From Chloroflexi bacterium HGW-Chloroflexi-6 (GTDB taxonomy: Bacteria; Chloroflexota; Anaerolineae; Anaerolineales; Villigracilaceae), in assembly GCA_002840685.1 (NCBI GenBank), contig PHBU01000010.1:1-64000 (forward strand): a stretch of DNA of 64,000 bases, given 5' to 3'. Position numbers and translations under genes: made by a program. Numbering within the stretch: the first letter of the stretch is position 1; the number at the start of each line of letters is the position of its first letter. The notes under the pieces are model-generated. The model saw only the letters and a list, made by a program, of their open reading frames with translations. It had not been told where the DNA came from and made no database searches. This document shows positions 49,648 to 56,796 of this stretch, piece after piece.

Positions 49648-50976
49648 ATGACGGCCTATCATTTTCCAAAAGGTTTTTTGTGGGGTACGGCAACAGCTGC
49701 GCATCAGGTCGAGGGCAACAATACCAACAACAACTGGTACCGCTGGGAGCAGGAAGGCCATACCAAGCATCTTTCGGGGCTGGCCTGCGACTGGTGGGGC
49801 GGACGCTGGCGCGAGGATATGGATCGCGCCGCAGAAACCGGCCAGAACGCGCACCGCTTCTCGGTCGAGTGGAGCCGCATCCAGCCTGAGCCCGATCGTT
49901 GGGACGAGGACGCCCTCGAAAAATACCGCGCCATGGCGCGCGGCATGGTCGAACGCGGAATCATGCCGATGGTCACGCTGCACCACTTCACCGATCCGCT
50001 CTGGTTGTATGACCGCTGCGGCTGGGAGAAGCCCGAAGCGGTGCCGCTCTTTGAGAAGTTTGTGCGTAAAACGGTTGAGGCGCTCAAGGAATACGTCAGC
50101 CTTTGGACAACGATCAACGAGCCAAATATCTATTCGCTGAGCGGCTACGTGGCGGGGGATTTCCCGGCTTGCAACAAGGGCATGAACATCGCCATGCAGG
50201 TCATGGCCAACATGCTGCGCGGACACGCTGCCGCGTATCGTGCCATTCACGAGATCCAGCCTGAGGCGCGCGCCGGGTATGCCCTGCACTACCGTCCGAT
50301 GGTGGCGGCCAACCCGAGCTCGCCGCTCGACCGGATGATGCGCGATGTGCAATATAACGGCATTAACATGGCTTTCCCGACCGGCATTTCGACGGGGGTG
50401 ATGCGCACGCCGATCGGCAATTTCAACATCCCCCAAGCCAAAGGCACGCAGGATTTCCTGGGCCTGAACTATTATTCGGTCGATACCGTCAAATTTGACA
50501 TCGGCAGCGCCAAGGAGTTGTTTGGCAAGCGCTATTACCCGGCGGATTCAGACTTTAGCGCCACGAAATTCATCGCCAACATCCCTGAAGGGTTGTACCA
50601 GTCGATCGAGTGGATTGTTAAAACCTACCCCGATCTGCCGATCATCATCACTGAAAACGGTGTCGAAGACCCGGACGATGCCATGCGTCCGCGCTATCTC
50701 GTTCAGCATTTGCATCAGATGTGGCGGGCGATCAATTTCAACTGGCCGGTCAAGGGCTATTTCCACTGGTCGCTGGTGGACAACTTCGAGTGGGAGCGCG
50801 GCTGGACGCAGCGCTTCGGCCTGTGGGGGCTGGACACCGAGACCCAGGCCCGCATCCGCCGTCCGAGCGTGGATTTGTACGCAGCCATCTGCAAGGAAAA
50901 CGGCCTGACCCGCGAAATGGTCGCGCAGTACGCGCCTGAGGTGCTCGAGAAGGTTTTTCCGGCGGTGGGTTCGTAA
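49648..50976 (+). CDS. glycoside hydrolase family 1 beta-glucosidase
   Basis: About 442 residues from the ATG at 49648, with AGAGGAAAG upstream. The GH1 (beta/alpha)8 barrel starts FPKGFLWGTATAAHQVEG. The acid/base is E158 in TTINEPN and the nucleophile E336 in IITENGVED; HRFSVEWSRIQP, HHFTDPLWL and GYFHWSLVDNFEWERGW complete the signature. It hydrolyses beta-glucosides or related glycosides; no signal peptide, so it is cytoplasmic. Fragments resembling its last 30 codons recur at 51608-51680 and 52410-52434, so another copy once lay downstream. Confidence 0.95.
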   Translation: MTAYHFPKGFLWGTATAAHQVEGNNTNNNWYRWEQEGHTKHLSGLACDWWGGRWREDMDRAAETGQNAHRFSVEWSRIQPEPDRWDEDALEKYRAMARGMVERGIMPMVTLHHFTDPLWLYDRCGWEKPEAVPLFEKFVRKTVEALKEYVSLWTTINEPNIYSLSGYVAGDFPACNKGMNIAMQVMANMLRGHAAAYRAIHEIQPEARAGYALHYRPMVAANPSSPLDRMMRDVQYNGINMAFPTGISTGVMRTPIGNFNIPQAKGTQDFLGLNYYSVDTVKFDIGSAKELFGKRYYPADSDFSATKFIANIPEGLYQSIEWIVKTYPDLPIIITENGVEDPDDAMRPRYLVQHLHQMWRAINFNWPVKGYFHWSLVDNFEWERGWTQRFGLWGLDTETQARIRRPSVDLYAAICKENGLTREMVAQYAPEVLEKVFPAVGS

Positions 50977-50996
50977 CTCAGGAGGGCGGACAAAAA

Positions 50997-51593
50997 ATGC
51001 CAAAAAAACGCTTTCCTCTTGGATTTGGCAAAGCGCCTTCTTTGGAAATATCCTGGGAAGGCGGCTGGTTTCGTGTCATAAATAATATCGTTGTCAAATA
51101 CGATGGAGTGGTTGTTGGCTTGTTTCAAAGCCGTTTTGAACTTGAGAAAGGCCAGGAAATTCAATTGCCAGATGGCGGGTTGCTGAATATAAAGCTGGTT
51201 TCAAATCGTTTTGAGATTTTCTATAATCAACAATCTGTTCCAGAAATTACAGATGTAATTTGGCATCGCAATTTTTCATCTTTTTTGGGTGCATGCCTGT
51301 TTTTATATGGAATATGGAATTTTGTTCAGAATAGAGTTTTGTGGGAAGCAATAATTTATTGTGGGATAGGATTAGGTTGGATTGCTTGTGGGTTAATAGC
51401 CCAGAAGAATTACTCTTTGAGCACTTGGGGTATTATCCTTTTTACCAGTTTGTACGTTGTGATTTTTAGAATTGTCGCGCCAATTCAATCCGGTGAGTTC
51501 CCTGATATTGTTGGTATAGTATTTTTATTTGTGATGGGTTTCTCTGGTTTTATCGCAATCTTTTTAAGATATTTCAAAACAGCAAAAACATAA
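50997..51593 (+). CDS. hypothetical membrane protein, AT-rich
   Basis: A 198-residue protein, GGAGGG 10 bases upstream of the ATG. The first 85 residues are soluble and beta-rich (LEISWEGGWFRVINNIVVKYDGVVVGLF, GQEIQLPDGGLLNIKLVSNRFEIFYN). Four hydrophobic helices follow (about 94-110, 114-133, 140-158, 168-190). I do not recognise it. The DNA is clearly more AT-rich than the GH1 gene before it, a sign of recent transfer. A GH1 tail remnant lies right after its stop. Confidence 0.75.
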   Translation: MPKKRFPLGFGKAPSLEISWEGGWFRVINNIVVKYDGVVVGLFQSRFELEKGQEIQLPDGGLLNIKLVSNRFEIFYNQQSVPEITDVIWHRNFSSFLGACLFLYGIWNFVQNRVLWEAIIYCGIGLGWIACGLIAQKNYSLSTWGIILFTSLYVVIFRIVAPIQSGEFPDIVGIVFLFVMGFSGFIAIFLRYFKTAKT

Positions 51594-51607
51594 TAAAGTT
51601 TGCTTGA

Positions 51608-51680
51608 CGGCCTGACCTGCGAAATGGTGGCGCAGTACGCGCCCGAAGTGGTAGAGAAAGTTTTTCCGGTAGTGGGGTAA
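51608..51680 (+). pseudogene. remnant of a second GH1 gene: last 24 codons
   Basis: The stretch aligns with 50901-50976, the 3' end of the intact GH1 gene, with about ten mismatches and a one-codon deletion. It reads DGLTCEMVAQYAPEVVEKV...VVG and a stop. Most differences are silent or conservative, so it derives from a related functional gene rather than from recent copying of the neighbour. Nothing of the rest of that gene is attached to it. Confidence 0.8.
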
Positions 51681-51733
51681 AGTAGCCGACCATTTCCTTA
51701 TAAAAGGTAAGTGGGTTTTAAAATTACTTGTTT

Positions 51734-51756
51734 TAGCACGCTATCCGTGCTATCAT
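51734..51756 (+). promoter_or_regulatory. promoter and likely operator of higBA
   Basis: TAGCACG (51734-51740) and CGTGCTA (51746-51752) form a 7-bp inverted repeat that overlaps TATCAT (51751-51756). This -10-like box lies 6 bases before the toxin ATG, so the mRNA is probably leaderless. Toxin-antitoxin pairs usually bind such palindromes to repress themselves. Confidence 0.65.
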
Positions 51757-51762
51757 ATATGC

Positions 51763-52056
51763 ATGATACTGTCTTTCAAAGATTCAGGCACACAAGATAT
51801 TTTTAATGGTGAAAACACCAAGGATGCTCGAAAATCGTGTCCCATATCTTTGTGGAAGATTGCTGCTCGAAAACTTGACCAGTTGGATTCTGTAATCGCC
51901 CTCCATGAGTTAAAAATTCCGCCAGGGAATCAATTGGAGCCGTTACAGGGAGATCGCCAGGGTCAGCATAGTATCCGAATTAATGAAAAGTATCGGGTTT
52001 GTTTTATCTGGACAGATTTAGGGTCCGATCAGGCAGAAATTGTCGATTATCACTAA
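51763..52056 (+). CDS. higB: HigB/RelE-family toxin
   Basis: A 97-residue protein of the RelE/HigB fold. Recognisable parts are LWKIAARKLDQLDSV near residues 30-45, the loop PPGNQLEPLQGDRQGQHSIRINEKYRVCFIW and the C-terminal EIVDYH. HigB toxins cut mRNA at the ribosome and are neutralised by HigA. The antitoxin gene follows after 25 bp. The toxin-first order is typical of higBA. The module lies between two GH1 gene fragments. Confidence 0.92.
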   Translation: MILSFKDSGTQDIFNGENTKDARKSCPISLWKIAARKLDQLDSVIALHELKIPPGNQLEPLQGDRQGQHSIRINEKYRVCFIWTDLGSDQAEIVDYH

Positions 52057-52081
52057 TGGTATCTGGATAAAGGAGAAAATT

Positions 52082-52393
52082 ATGGTACGCATCCCCACAA
52101 ACCGCACGCCTACTCATCCGGGTGAAATGCTTTTGGAAGAGTTTTTAAACCCGATGGGATTAACCCAGCGCGAGTTGGCTGATGCCATTCATGTGCCCTA
52201 CCAGCGCGTCAATGATATTGTCAATGGGCGCAGGGGAATTACGCCGAGCACGGCTTTGCGGCTGGCAAAATATTTCAATATGTCTGCCGATTTTTGGATG
52301 AATGTCCAGTTACGCTGGGACATGTATTTTGCGCAGCAGGATGAACTTAAGGTTTTAGAAACAATTCGGCCTTTAGCGCCGGTTGCCGGGTAA
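52082..52393 (+). CDS. higA: HigA-family antitoxin (XRE/VapI type)
   Basis: About 103 residues from the ATG at 52082, preceded by AAAGGAG. The HTH reads HPGEMLLEEFLNPMGLTQRELADAIHVPYQRVNDIVNGRRGITPSTALRLAKYF in the usual HigA layout, cited here for residues about 10-63, followed by SADFWMNVQLRWDM. It binds HigB and represses the operon. Another ATG at 52040 overlaps the end of higB but lacks a ribosome binding site. Confidence 0.93.
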   Translation: MVRIPTNRTPTHPGEMLLEEFLNPMGLTQRELADAIHVPYQRVNDIVNGRRGITPSTALRLAKYFNMSADFWMNVQLRWDMYFAQQDELKVLETIRPLAPVAG

Positions 52394-52409
52394 GTTTAGC
52401 AACGTCAAA

Positions 52410-52434
52410 CGCGGCCATCTGTAAGGAAAACGGC
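52410..52434 (+). pseudogene. 25-bp fragment matching GH1 codons just before the tail remnant
   Basis: Matches 50880-50904 of the GH1 gene at 23 of 25 positions and would read AAICKENG. Both differences are at third codon positions. In the GH1 gene this segment lies immediately upstream of the part found at 51608-51680, yet here it lies downstream of it with higBA in between. Confidence 0.65.
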
Positions 52435-52442
52435 ATAACAAT

Positions 52443-53393
52443 ATGAAATTGAATATACCGATTCTTGATGACCTTATGGAATGTGAAAACCTGCTCATCG
52501 CTGGGATAGGAGGTGGTTTTGATATTTTCTGTGGCTTGCCAATTTATTATGAACTCACGAAGCGAGGAAAAAAGGTTCACCTGGCAAATTTCAGTTTCTC
52601 AGATATTGAAAACATTCGTCATGGTATTCGGCTTACCCCCACGCTTGTCGGTGTAAATTTTGACCCTGGTGAGTTGTATCCATATTTCCCTGAATTTTAT
52701 TTGGCAGAGTGGTTTAGAGTTCGCCAAAATCAGGAAGTTGTTGTTTGGTGTTTTCACAAAACAGGTGCTTCTCCACTTACCGAAAATTATCGTGTGTTAG
52801 CAGAGCACCTATCACTTGATGGTATTTTATTGGTTGATGGTGGAGTTGATAGCCTGATGCGTGGAGATGAAGCGGAAAAAGGAACTGTAATTGAGGACGC
52901 TACTTCACTTTTCGCAGTTAACGAGTTATCGAATATACATAAACGGTTTTTAGTTTGCGCTGGTTTTGGTGCAGAACAAGATATTACCTATGCCCATGTT
53001 TTTGAAAATATAGCTGCGATAACCAAAGAAGGAGGGTTTTTGGGAGCCTGTTCCCTAACGCCTTCCATGCCAGCTTATCAGGCGTTTGAAGATGCTGTTT
53101 TGCACGTTCAAGGCAAACCTTTTCATGATCCAAGTGTCATTAATTCATCAATTATTTCGGCTGTTCGTGGAAATTATGGCGATTATCATTTGACTGAAAA
53201 AACAAAAGGCAGCCGCTTATGGATTTCTCCCTTGATGCCACTTTATTGGTTTTTTGATTTTGATGTAATATCTAAACGAAACTTGTTTTTGTCGCAACTG
53301 CGAGGTACATCCACTTTTCGTGATGCGATGAGCCGTGTTTTTGAGTTTGGGCGTTACATAAAATCCCGCTTGCAAACCAAAGTGCCATTATAA
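52443..53393 (+). CDS. DUF1152 domain protein
   Basis: A 316-residue soluble protein. ENLLIAGIGGGFDIFCGLPIYYELTKRGKKVHLANFSF at the start and LDGILLVDGGVDSLMRGDEAEKGTVIED in the middle are the DUF1152 signature. The glycine-rich first loop suggests nucleotide or sugar-nucleotide binding, but the family has no known reaction. The gene is AT-rich relative to its surroundings and lies in the accessory patch between a GH1 fragment and a phosphotransferase fragment. Confidence 0.88.
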   Translation: MKLNIPILDDLMECENLLIAGIGGGFDIFCGLPIYYELTKRGKKVHLANFSFSDIENIRHGIRLTPTLVGVNFDPGELYPYFPEFYLAEWFRVRQNQEVVVWCFHKTGASPLTENYRVLAEHLSLDGILLVDGGVDSLMRGDEAEKGTVIEDATSLFAVNELSNIHKRFLVCAGFGAEQDITYAHVFENIAAITKEGGFLGACSLTPSMPAYQAFEDAVLHVQGKPFHDPSVINSSIISAVRGNYGDYHLTEKTKGSRLWISPLMPLYWFFDFDVISKRNLFLSQLRGTSTFRDAMSRVFEFGRYIKSRLQTKVPL

Positions 53394-53426
53394 AAAGGAA
53401 GATGTTTTTTAGTTTTATACACTTAA

Positions 53427-53489
53427 TTGACACCTTCCTCACACAACATCCGCAATTCCTTTGGCGCGGATGGCGAGCATTGGTTATCG
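53427..53489 (+). pseudogene. remnant of a phosphotransferase gene start
   Basis: Aligns with the beginning of the phosphotransferase gene at 53932-53992: CACCTTCCTC, ACAACATCCGCAATTC, TTTGGCGC and GGCGAGC are shared, with one extra A that breaks the frame. After about 63 bp similarity stops and the DUF1801 gene leader begins. It is a decayed 5' copy of the neighbouring gene. Confidence 0.7.
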
Positions 53490-53513
53490 TCAGTAAAAAT
53501 TTAGAGGTAATTT

Positions 53514-53903
53514 ATGATAAAAACCCATCAAGAATTCCTGACCCAATTTAACGATGAACGCAAGCCGCTGGTGGCCGCTTTGCTGACAGCCATTGTCGAA
53601 GAGTGCCCCGGCCTGAGCGAAACCATCAAATGGAACGCGCCGACTTTTTGTGATAACGGCAAAGACCGCATGACGATCATGCTGCACAAAAAAGAGCGGG
53701 TTGGGCTGATCCTGCATACCGGCGCAAGACCGAAGGAAGACAAGAACGCGCCGCATCTGTATGCCGATGAAACCGGGCTGCTCGAATGGAACTCGAACAT
53801 CCGCGCCACGATTTTCTTTTTTAACCTTGACGAATTTTTATCGAAGAGAGACCTGTTCAAAAAGGCCGTCAAACGCTGGCTTGAAGAGACAAAAGATTTG
53901 TAG
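53514..53903 (+). CDS. DUF1801/YdhG-like protein
   Basis: A 129-residue protein of the DUF1801 family. Motifs include CPGLSETIKWNAPTF near residues 31-45, a beta-rich middle with MTIMLHKKERVGLILHTG, and the C-terminal KDLFKKAVKRWLEE-like helix (written RDLFKKAVKRWLEE here). Some family members bind metal or iron-sulfur partners; no function is firm. GAGGT precedes the ATG. It is placed between a truncated and an intact copy of the phosphotransferase start. Confidence 0.85.
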   Translation: MIKTHQEFLTQFNDERKPLVAALLTAIVEECPGLSETIKWNAPTFCDNGKDRMTIMLHKKERVGLILHTGARPKEDKNAPHLYADETGLLEWNSNIRATIFFFNLDEFLSKRDLFKKAVKRWLEETKDL

Positions 53904-53925
53904 TTTCGGCACTTCGCTCTTAAAC

Positions 53926-54840
53926 ATGCAGCTGACTGATACCTTCCTCCACAACATCCGCAATTCATTCGGCGCTCAGGGCGAGCGCTGGCTGGTGGAT
54001 TTGCCTGACCTGTTAAATAAAGCGGCCCGCCGTTGGGATTTGTCCCTGGGCGAGCCGTTCTTGCTTTCCTATAATTATGTCTGCGCCGCAACCCGCTCCG
54101 ATGGCACGCAGGTTGTCTTGAAAATTGGCGTCCCCAACCGCGAGATTTTGAGCGAAATGACTGCCCTGCGCCTGTTCGACGGGCAAGGGGCCTGCCGCCT
54201 GCTCGAAGCCGACGATCAGAATTACACCTTCCTGCTGGAGCGGCTGGATCCCGGCCAGATGCTGACCAGCCTGGATGATGACGAGGCCCGGACCGGGATC
54301 GCCTGCCAGGTGATGACCCGCCTGTGGCGGCCGGCCCCGCCCGAGCTGCCGTTCATTCCACTTTCATCCTGGTTTGCGGAATTGAACAAACTGCGCCCCG
54401 GCCATGGCGGCGGAACGGGACCGTTTCCGTGCTGGTTGGTGGAGCGGGTCGAGGCGCTTTTGCCCGATTTGCTGCATCCGTCGAACCCGCAGATGCTGAT
54501 CCACGGCGATTTTCACCATTTCAACGTGCTGAATTCTGAGCGCAGTGCATGCGGCTGGCTGGCGATCGACCCGAAGGGTGTGGTTGGCCCGCCCGCATAC
54601 GAAGTCGGCCCGCTGCTGATCAACCCCTGGGATGATTTGCTGAAATCGGGCGACCCTGTCCGCATCACGGAGCGCCGCCTGGCGATCTTATCGGAACACC
54701 TGGGTTTTACGCCCGCCCATTTGCGCGACTGGGGGCTGTGCCACTGCCTGCTTTCGGCCTGGTGGGATATGGACGAAAGCGGCCGGGGCGGCGAGTATCC
54801 GCTGGCCTGTGCCGAAATGCTGGCCAAGGCCGGGGTTTAG
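53926..54840 (+). CDS. APH(6)-like aminoglycoside/hydroxyurea phosphotransferase
   Basis: About 304 residues from the ATG at 53926 (MQLTDTFLHNIRNSFG). The kinase-like fold shows the N-lobe Lys in VVLKIG, the catalytic loop MLIHGDFHHFNVLN (HGDxHxxN) and the metal-binding AIDPKGVVGPPAYEVGPLLINPW, which is characteristic of the streptomycin 6-kinase group. Such enzymes phosphorylate streptomycin or hydroxyurea; chromosomal homologues may have other substrates. No Shine-Dalgarno is seen. The GC-rich codon use matches the core genome, unlike the patch before it. Confidence 0.88.
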   Translation: MQLTDTFLHNIRNSFGAQGERWLVDLPDLLNKAARRWDLSLGEPFLLSYNYVCAATRSDGTQVVLKIGVPNREILSEMTALRLFDGQGACRLLEADDQNYTFLLERLDPGQMLTSLDDDEARTGIACQVMTRLWRPAPPELPFIPLSSWFAELNKLRPGHGGGTGPFPCWLVERVEALLPDLLHPSNPQMLIHGDFHHFNVLNSERSACGWLAIDPKGVVGPPAYEVGPLLINPWDDLLKSGDPVRITERRLAILSEHLGFTPAHLRDWGLCHCLLSAWWDMDESGRGGEYPLACAEMLAKAGV

Positions 54841-54842
54841 TA

Positions 54843-54918
54843 CCGGAACTTTCCTATTTTGTAGGGTAAAAACGGCGCAATTCAGCCGTTTTTACCCTAC
54901 GTTTTTATGAAGTTCCGG
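54843..54918. terminator. nested long palindrome, bidirectional terminator
   Basis: Outer arms CCGGAACTT (54843-54851) and AAGTTCCGG (54910-54918) enclose a perfect 16-bp inner stem, GTAGGGTAAAAACGGC (54861-54876) with GCCGTTTTTACCCTAC (54885-54900), followed by GTTTTT. It fills the gap between the converging phosphotransferase and mgtC genes. Confidence 0.8.
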
Positions 54919-54920
54919 CA

Positions 54921-55547
54921 CTAGTAATCCAACGATAAAATTTCAGAATTCCGGGCCGCCTGGTGCGCGAAGAGTTCCTGCTTTGCCAGCGGCCCGCGCG
55001 TATCCCATTCGCCGATAAAATGGTCACTACGCTTATATTCACGTTTTTGCAGAACGTGAATTTTTAATTTAGCGAACTGCGCATCCAGTTCGTCCAGTTT
55101 TTTTACGTTGGCGACGCTGATGCGATAGGTGCGCACCTCGCGGCCCAGGGCATCCAGCCAGCGGTCGAAGCGCGCAAAGATCCACAGGACCGTGATGACC
55201 ATCATGCCGGTGGCGGCTGCCAGCATAAACTCCCCCATCCCAACCGACATCCCGGCCGCGGCTGCGGCCCAGATCGAGGAGGCCGTCGTCAGGCCTTTGA
55301 CGCGCCCCTCTGCAAATAGGATCGCCCCCGCGCCCAGGAAGCCAACGCCGCTGACGATTTGGGCTGCAATCCGGGCATCCTGCTCGAATTTGAGTGAAAG
55401 TATGGTGAACAGGGCCGCGCCAACGGTGATCAGGGTGATGGTGCGCAGGCCGGCGCTTTTGCTGTGCATTTCACGTTCAAGACCAATGATGGCCCCAATT
55501 AACAACGCAACTGCCAGTTTTGTAAAATCTTCAGGGGAAACAAACAT
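54921..55547 (-). CDS. mgtC: MgtC/SapB-family membrane protein
   Basis: A 208-residue protein. Four N-terminal helices contain the MgtC signature IGAIIGLEREMHSKSAGLRTITLITVGAALF and VSGVGFLGAGAILFAEGRVKGLTTASSIWAAAAAGM; a cytoplasmic domain of about 75 residues follows (VRTYRISVANVKKLDELDAQF). MgtC proteins help survival at low Mg2+ and inhibit the F-type ATPase in pathogens; in free-living bacteria the role is less clear. AAAGGA precedes the ATG. Confidence 0.92.
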   Translation of the reverse strand: MFVSPEDFTKLAVALLIGAIIGLEREMHSKSAGLRTITLITVGAALFTILSLKFEQDARIAAQIVSGVGFLGAGAILFAEGRVKGLTTASSIWAAAAAGMSVGMGEFMLAAATGMMVITVLWIFARFDRWLDALGREVRTYRISVANVKKLDELDAQFAKLKIHVLQKREYKRSDHFIGEWDTRGPLAKQELFAHQAARNSEILSLDY

Positions 55548-55567
55548 GAGCTTTTCCTTTCAAAACA

Positions 55568-55599
55568 AAGCGGGCAACCCTGAAATGGGTTGCCCGCTT
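55568..55599 (-). terminator. terminator after plsY
   Basis: AAGCGGGCAACCC (55568-55580) and GGGTTGCCCGCTT (55587-55599) form a perfect 13-bp stem with a 6-base loop, with a T-run on the minus strand (TTTGTTTTG). Confidence 0.9.
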
Positions 55600-55621
55600 A
55601 ATTTTACACGCTTTTTGTGCG

Positions 55622-56326
55622 TTATTCGATGTCTTGCACGGCTTCTTCGGCGCTGATCTTCTCTTTCCTTGCCTTGAGCTTGCCATGCAGGCTGATGCCG
55701 ACCACGCGTTCTGTGCCGTTGACCAGTTTTTGCAGGTTGGGGCGTAGTGCCCACAGCAGCAGGATTTCAGCCAGAACGCCGTACAGCACATAGATCCAGG
55801 GGGAGTATCCCAGCCAGGCCCGCACGGCAAAAACGACAATCGCGGTCAACCCAACGCTGATTGTGGTCACGGAAGCATACCCCAGCCCAAAAAAGACCAG
55901 CGCGCCCACCGGAATAACGATCAGCCCGGCGATCGGCCACAGGCCGAGTGCTCCGCCCGCTGCCGGGCCGCCGCCCGCTCCGCCGCGCAGACGTTTGAAT
56001 TTCCCGTTTTCGTCGAAGTCGGGTAGAAAGGCCGAGTAGTTATGCCCCAGGATGGCGGCAACCGGGGCCAGCGCGTGAACCCAGTCGCTGGGGGTCAGCG
56101 CCTGGGCGATCCAGACCGCTGCCGCGCCTTTGACAATATCCATCACAGCGGTACCCAGGCCGGCCCAAAAACCGGCGGCGCGCAGGGCGTTGGTGCCGCC
56201 TGTGCGTCCGCTTTCAACATTGCGAATATCTTTGCCGGTCTTCAACTTGACAATGATCAAGCCAAAGGGAATCGAGCCCAACAGGTAACCGAGTAAAACC
56301 AGTCCGGCATCCAATAGGAATTGCAT
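55622..56326 (-). CDS. divergent PlsY-like glycerol-3-phosphate acyltransferase
   Basis: About 234 residues from the ATG at 56326 (GGAGGC upstream). The start LLGYLLGSIPFGLIIVKLKTGKDIRNVESGRTGGTNALRAAG is clearly PlsY, but the usual SGN.GATN motif reads SGRTGGTN, and the second motif GGKGVAT is replaced by RGGAGGGPAAGG after an insertion (DENGKFKRLR). The C-terminus is longer than usual (LHGKLKARKEKISAEEAVQDIE). PlsY acylates glycerol-3-phosphate from acyl-phosphate. With two motifs changed, activity or substrate may differ. Confidence 0.85.
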   Translation of the reverse strand: MQFLLDAGLVLLGYLLGSIPFGLIIVKLKTGKDIRNVESGRTGGTNALRAAGFWAGLGTAVMDIVKGAAAVWIAQALTPSDWVHALAPVAAILGHNYSAFLPDFDENGKFKRLRGGAGGGPAAGGALGLWPIAGLIVIPVGALVFFGLGYASVTTISVGLTAIVVFAVRAWLGYSPWIYVLYGVLAEILLLWALRPNLQKLVNGTERVVGISLHGKLKARKEKISAEEAVQDIE

Positions 56327-56385
56327 CCTCTTGCCTCCAAATGAATTGTTTGTTTGATAAAGGTAACACAGAAGCAACAGTGAAG

Positions 56386-56796
56386 TTACATGACAGAGAT
56401 GTCGAGTGGGATTTCGGTCACGCTTGTCTCATCCAGCCAAAAGGCGCGCACCTGCCACTCACCGTTGTGCGGAGACCAGATCAGGCTGGCCACTTCGTAG
56501 CGGGCTTCATCAATGTCTGTTTGCGAAGGAACTTCCGGGCCGCGCGGATGAGAGTGGTAAATGGCGATCAGTTCCAGCCCGGACTCTTCGATCTTCTCGA
56601 AAGCATTCAACTGCTGATAGGGGTCCATGCGGAATCGCACCTGGCTTTTTAGCAGGTTGCAGATCGGGTGAACTACTTCAGCCCGCTCTGCGCGCCCGGC
56701 GACCAGGCCGCAGGCCTCGAGAGGCGCTTCGGCGCTTACCTGGATCTTCATTTGCTGCCAGAGCCGCAGCGGGAGATTGATCTGGGAAGGCCTCAT
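56386..56796 (-). CDS. JAB1/MPN (JAMM) metalloprotease-like protein
   Basis: About 136 residues from the ATG at 56796, overlapping the stop of the previous gene (ATGA). The complete JAMM zinc site is visible: E27 in APLEACGLVAG, then H81-S-H83-PRGPEVP-S91-QT-D94. Bacterial stand-alone JAMM proteins trim sulfur-carrier fusions or act on ubiquitin-like or cysteine-containing substrates. No ubiquitin-like gene is nearby. The membrane protein upstream may be a partner by operon only. Confidence 0.9.
   Translation of the reverse strand: MRPSQINLPLRLWQQMKIQVSAEAPLEACGLVAGRAERAEVVHPICNLLKSQVRFRMDPYQQLNAFEKIEESGLELIAIYHSHPRGPEVPSQTDIDEARYEVASLIWSPHNGEWQVRAFWLDETSVTEIPLDISVM

Noticed and set aside
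50997..53903. Prophage or integrative element with its own integrase
   Set aside because: No integrase, structural or replication gene is present; only small cargo genes and gene fragments.
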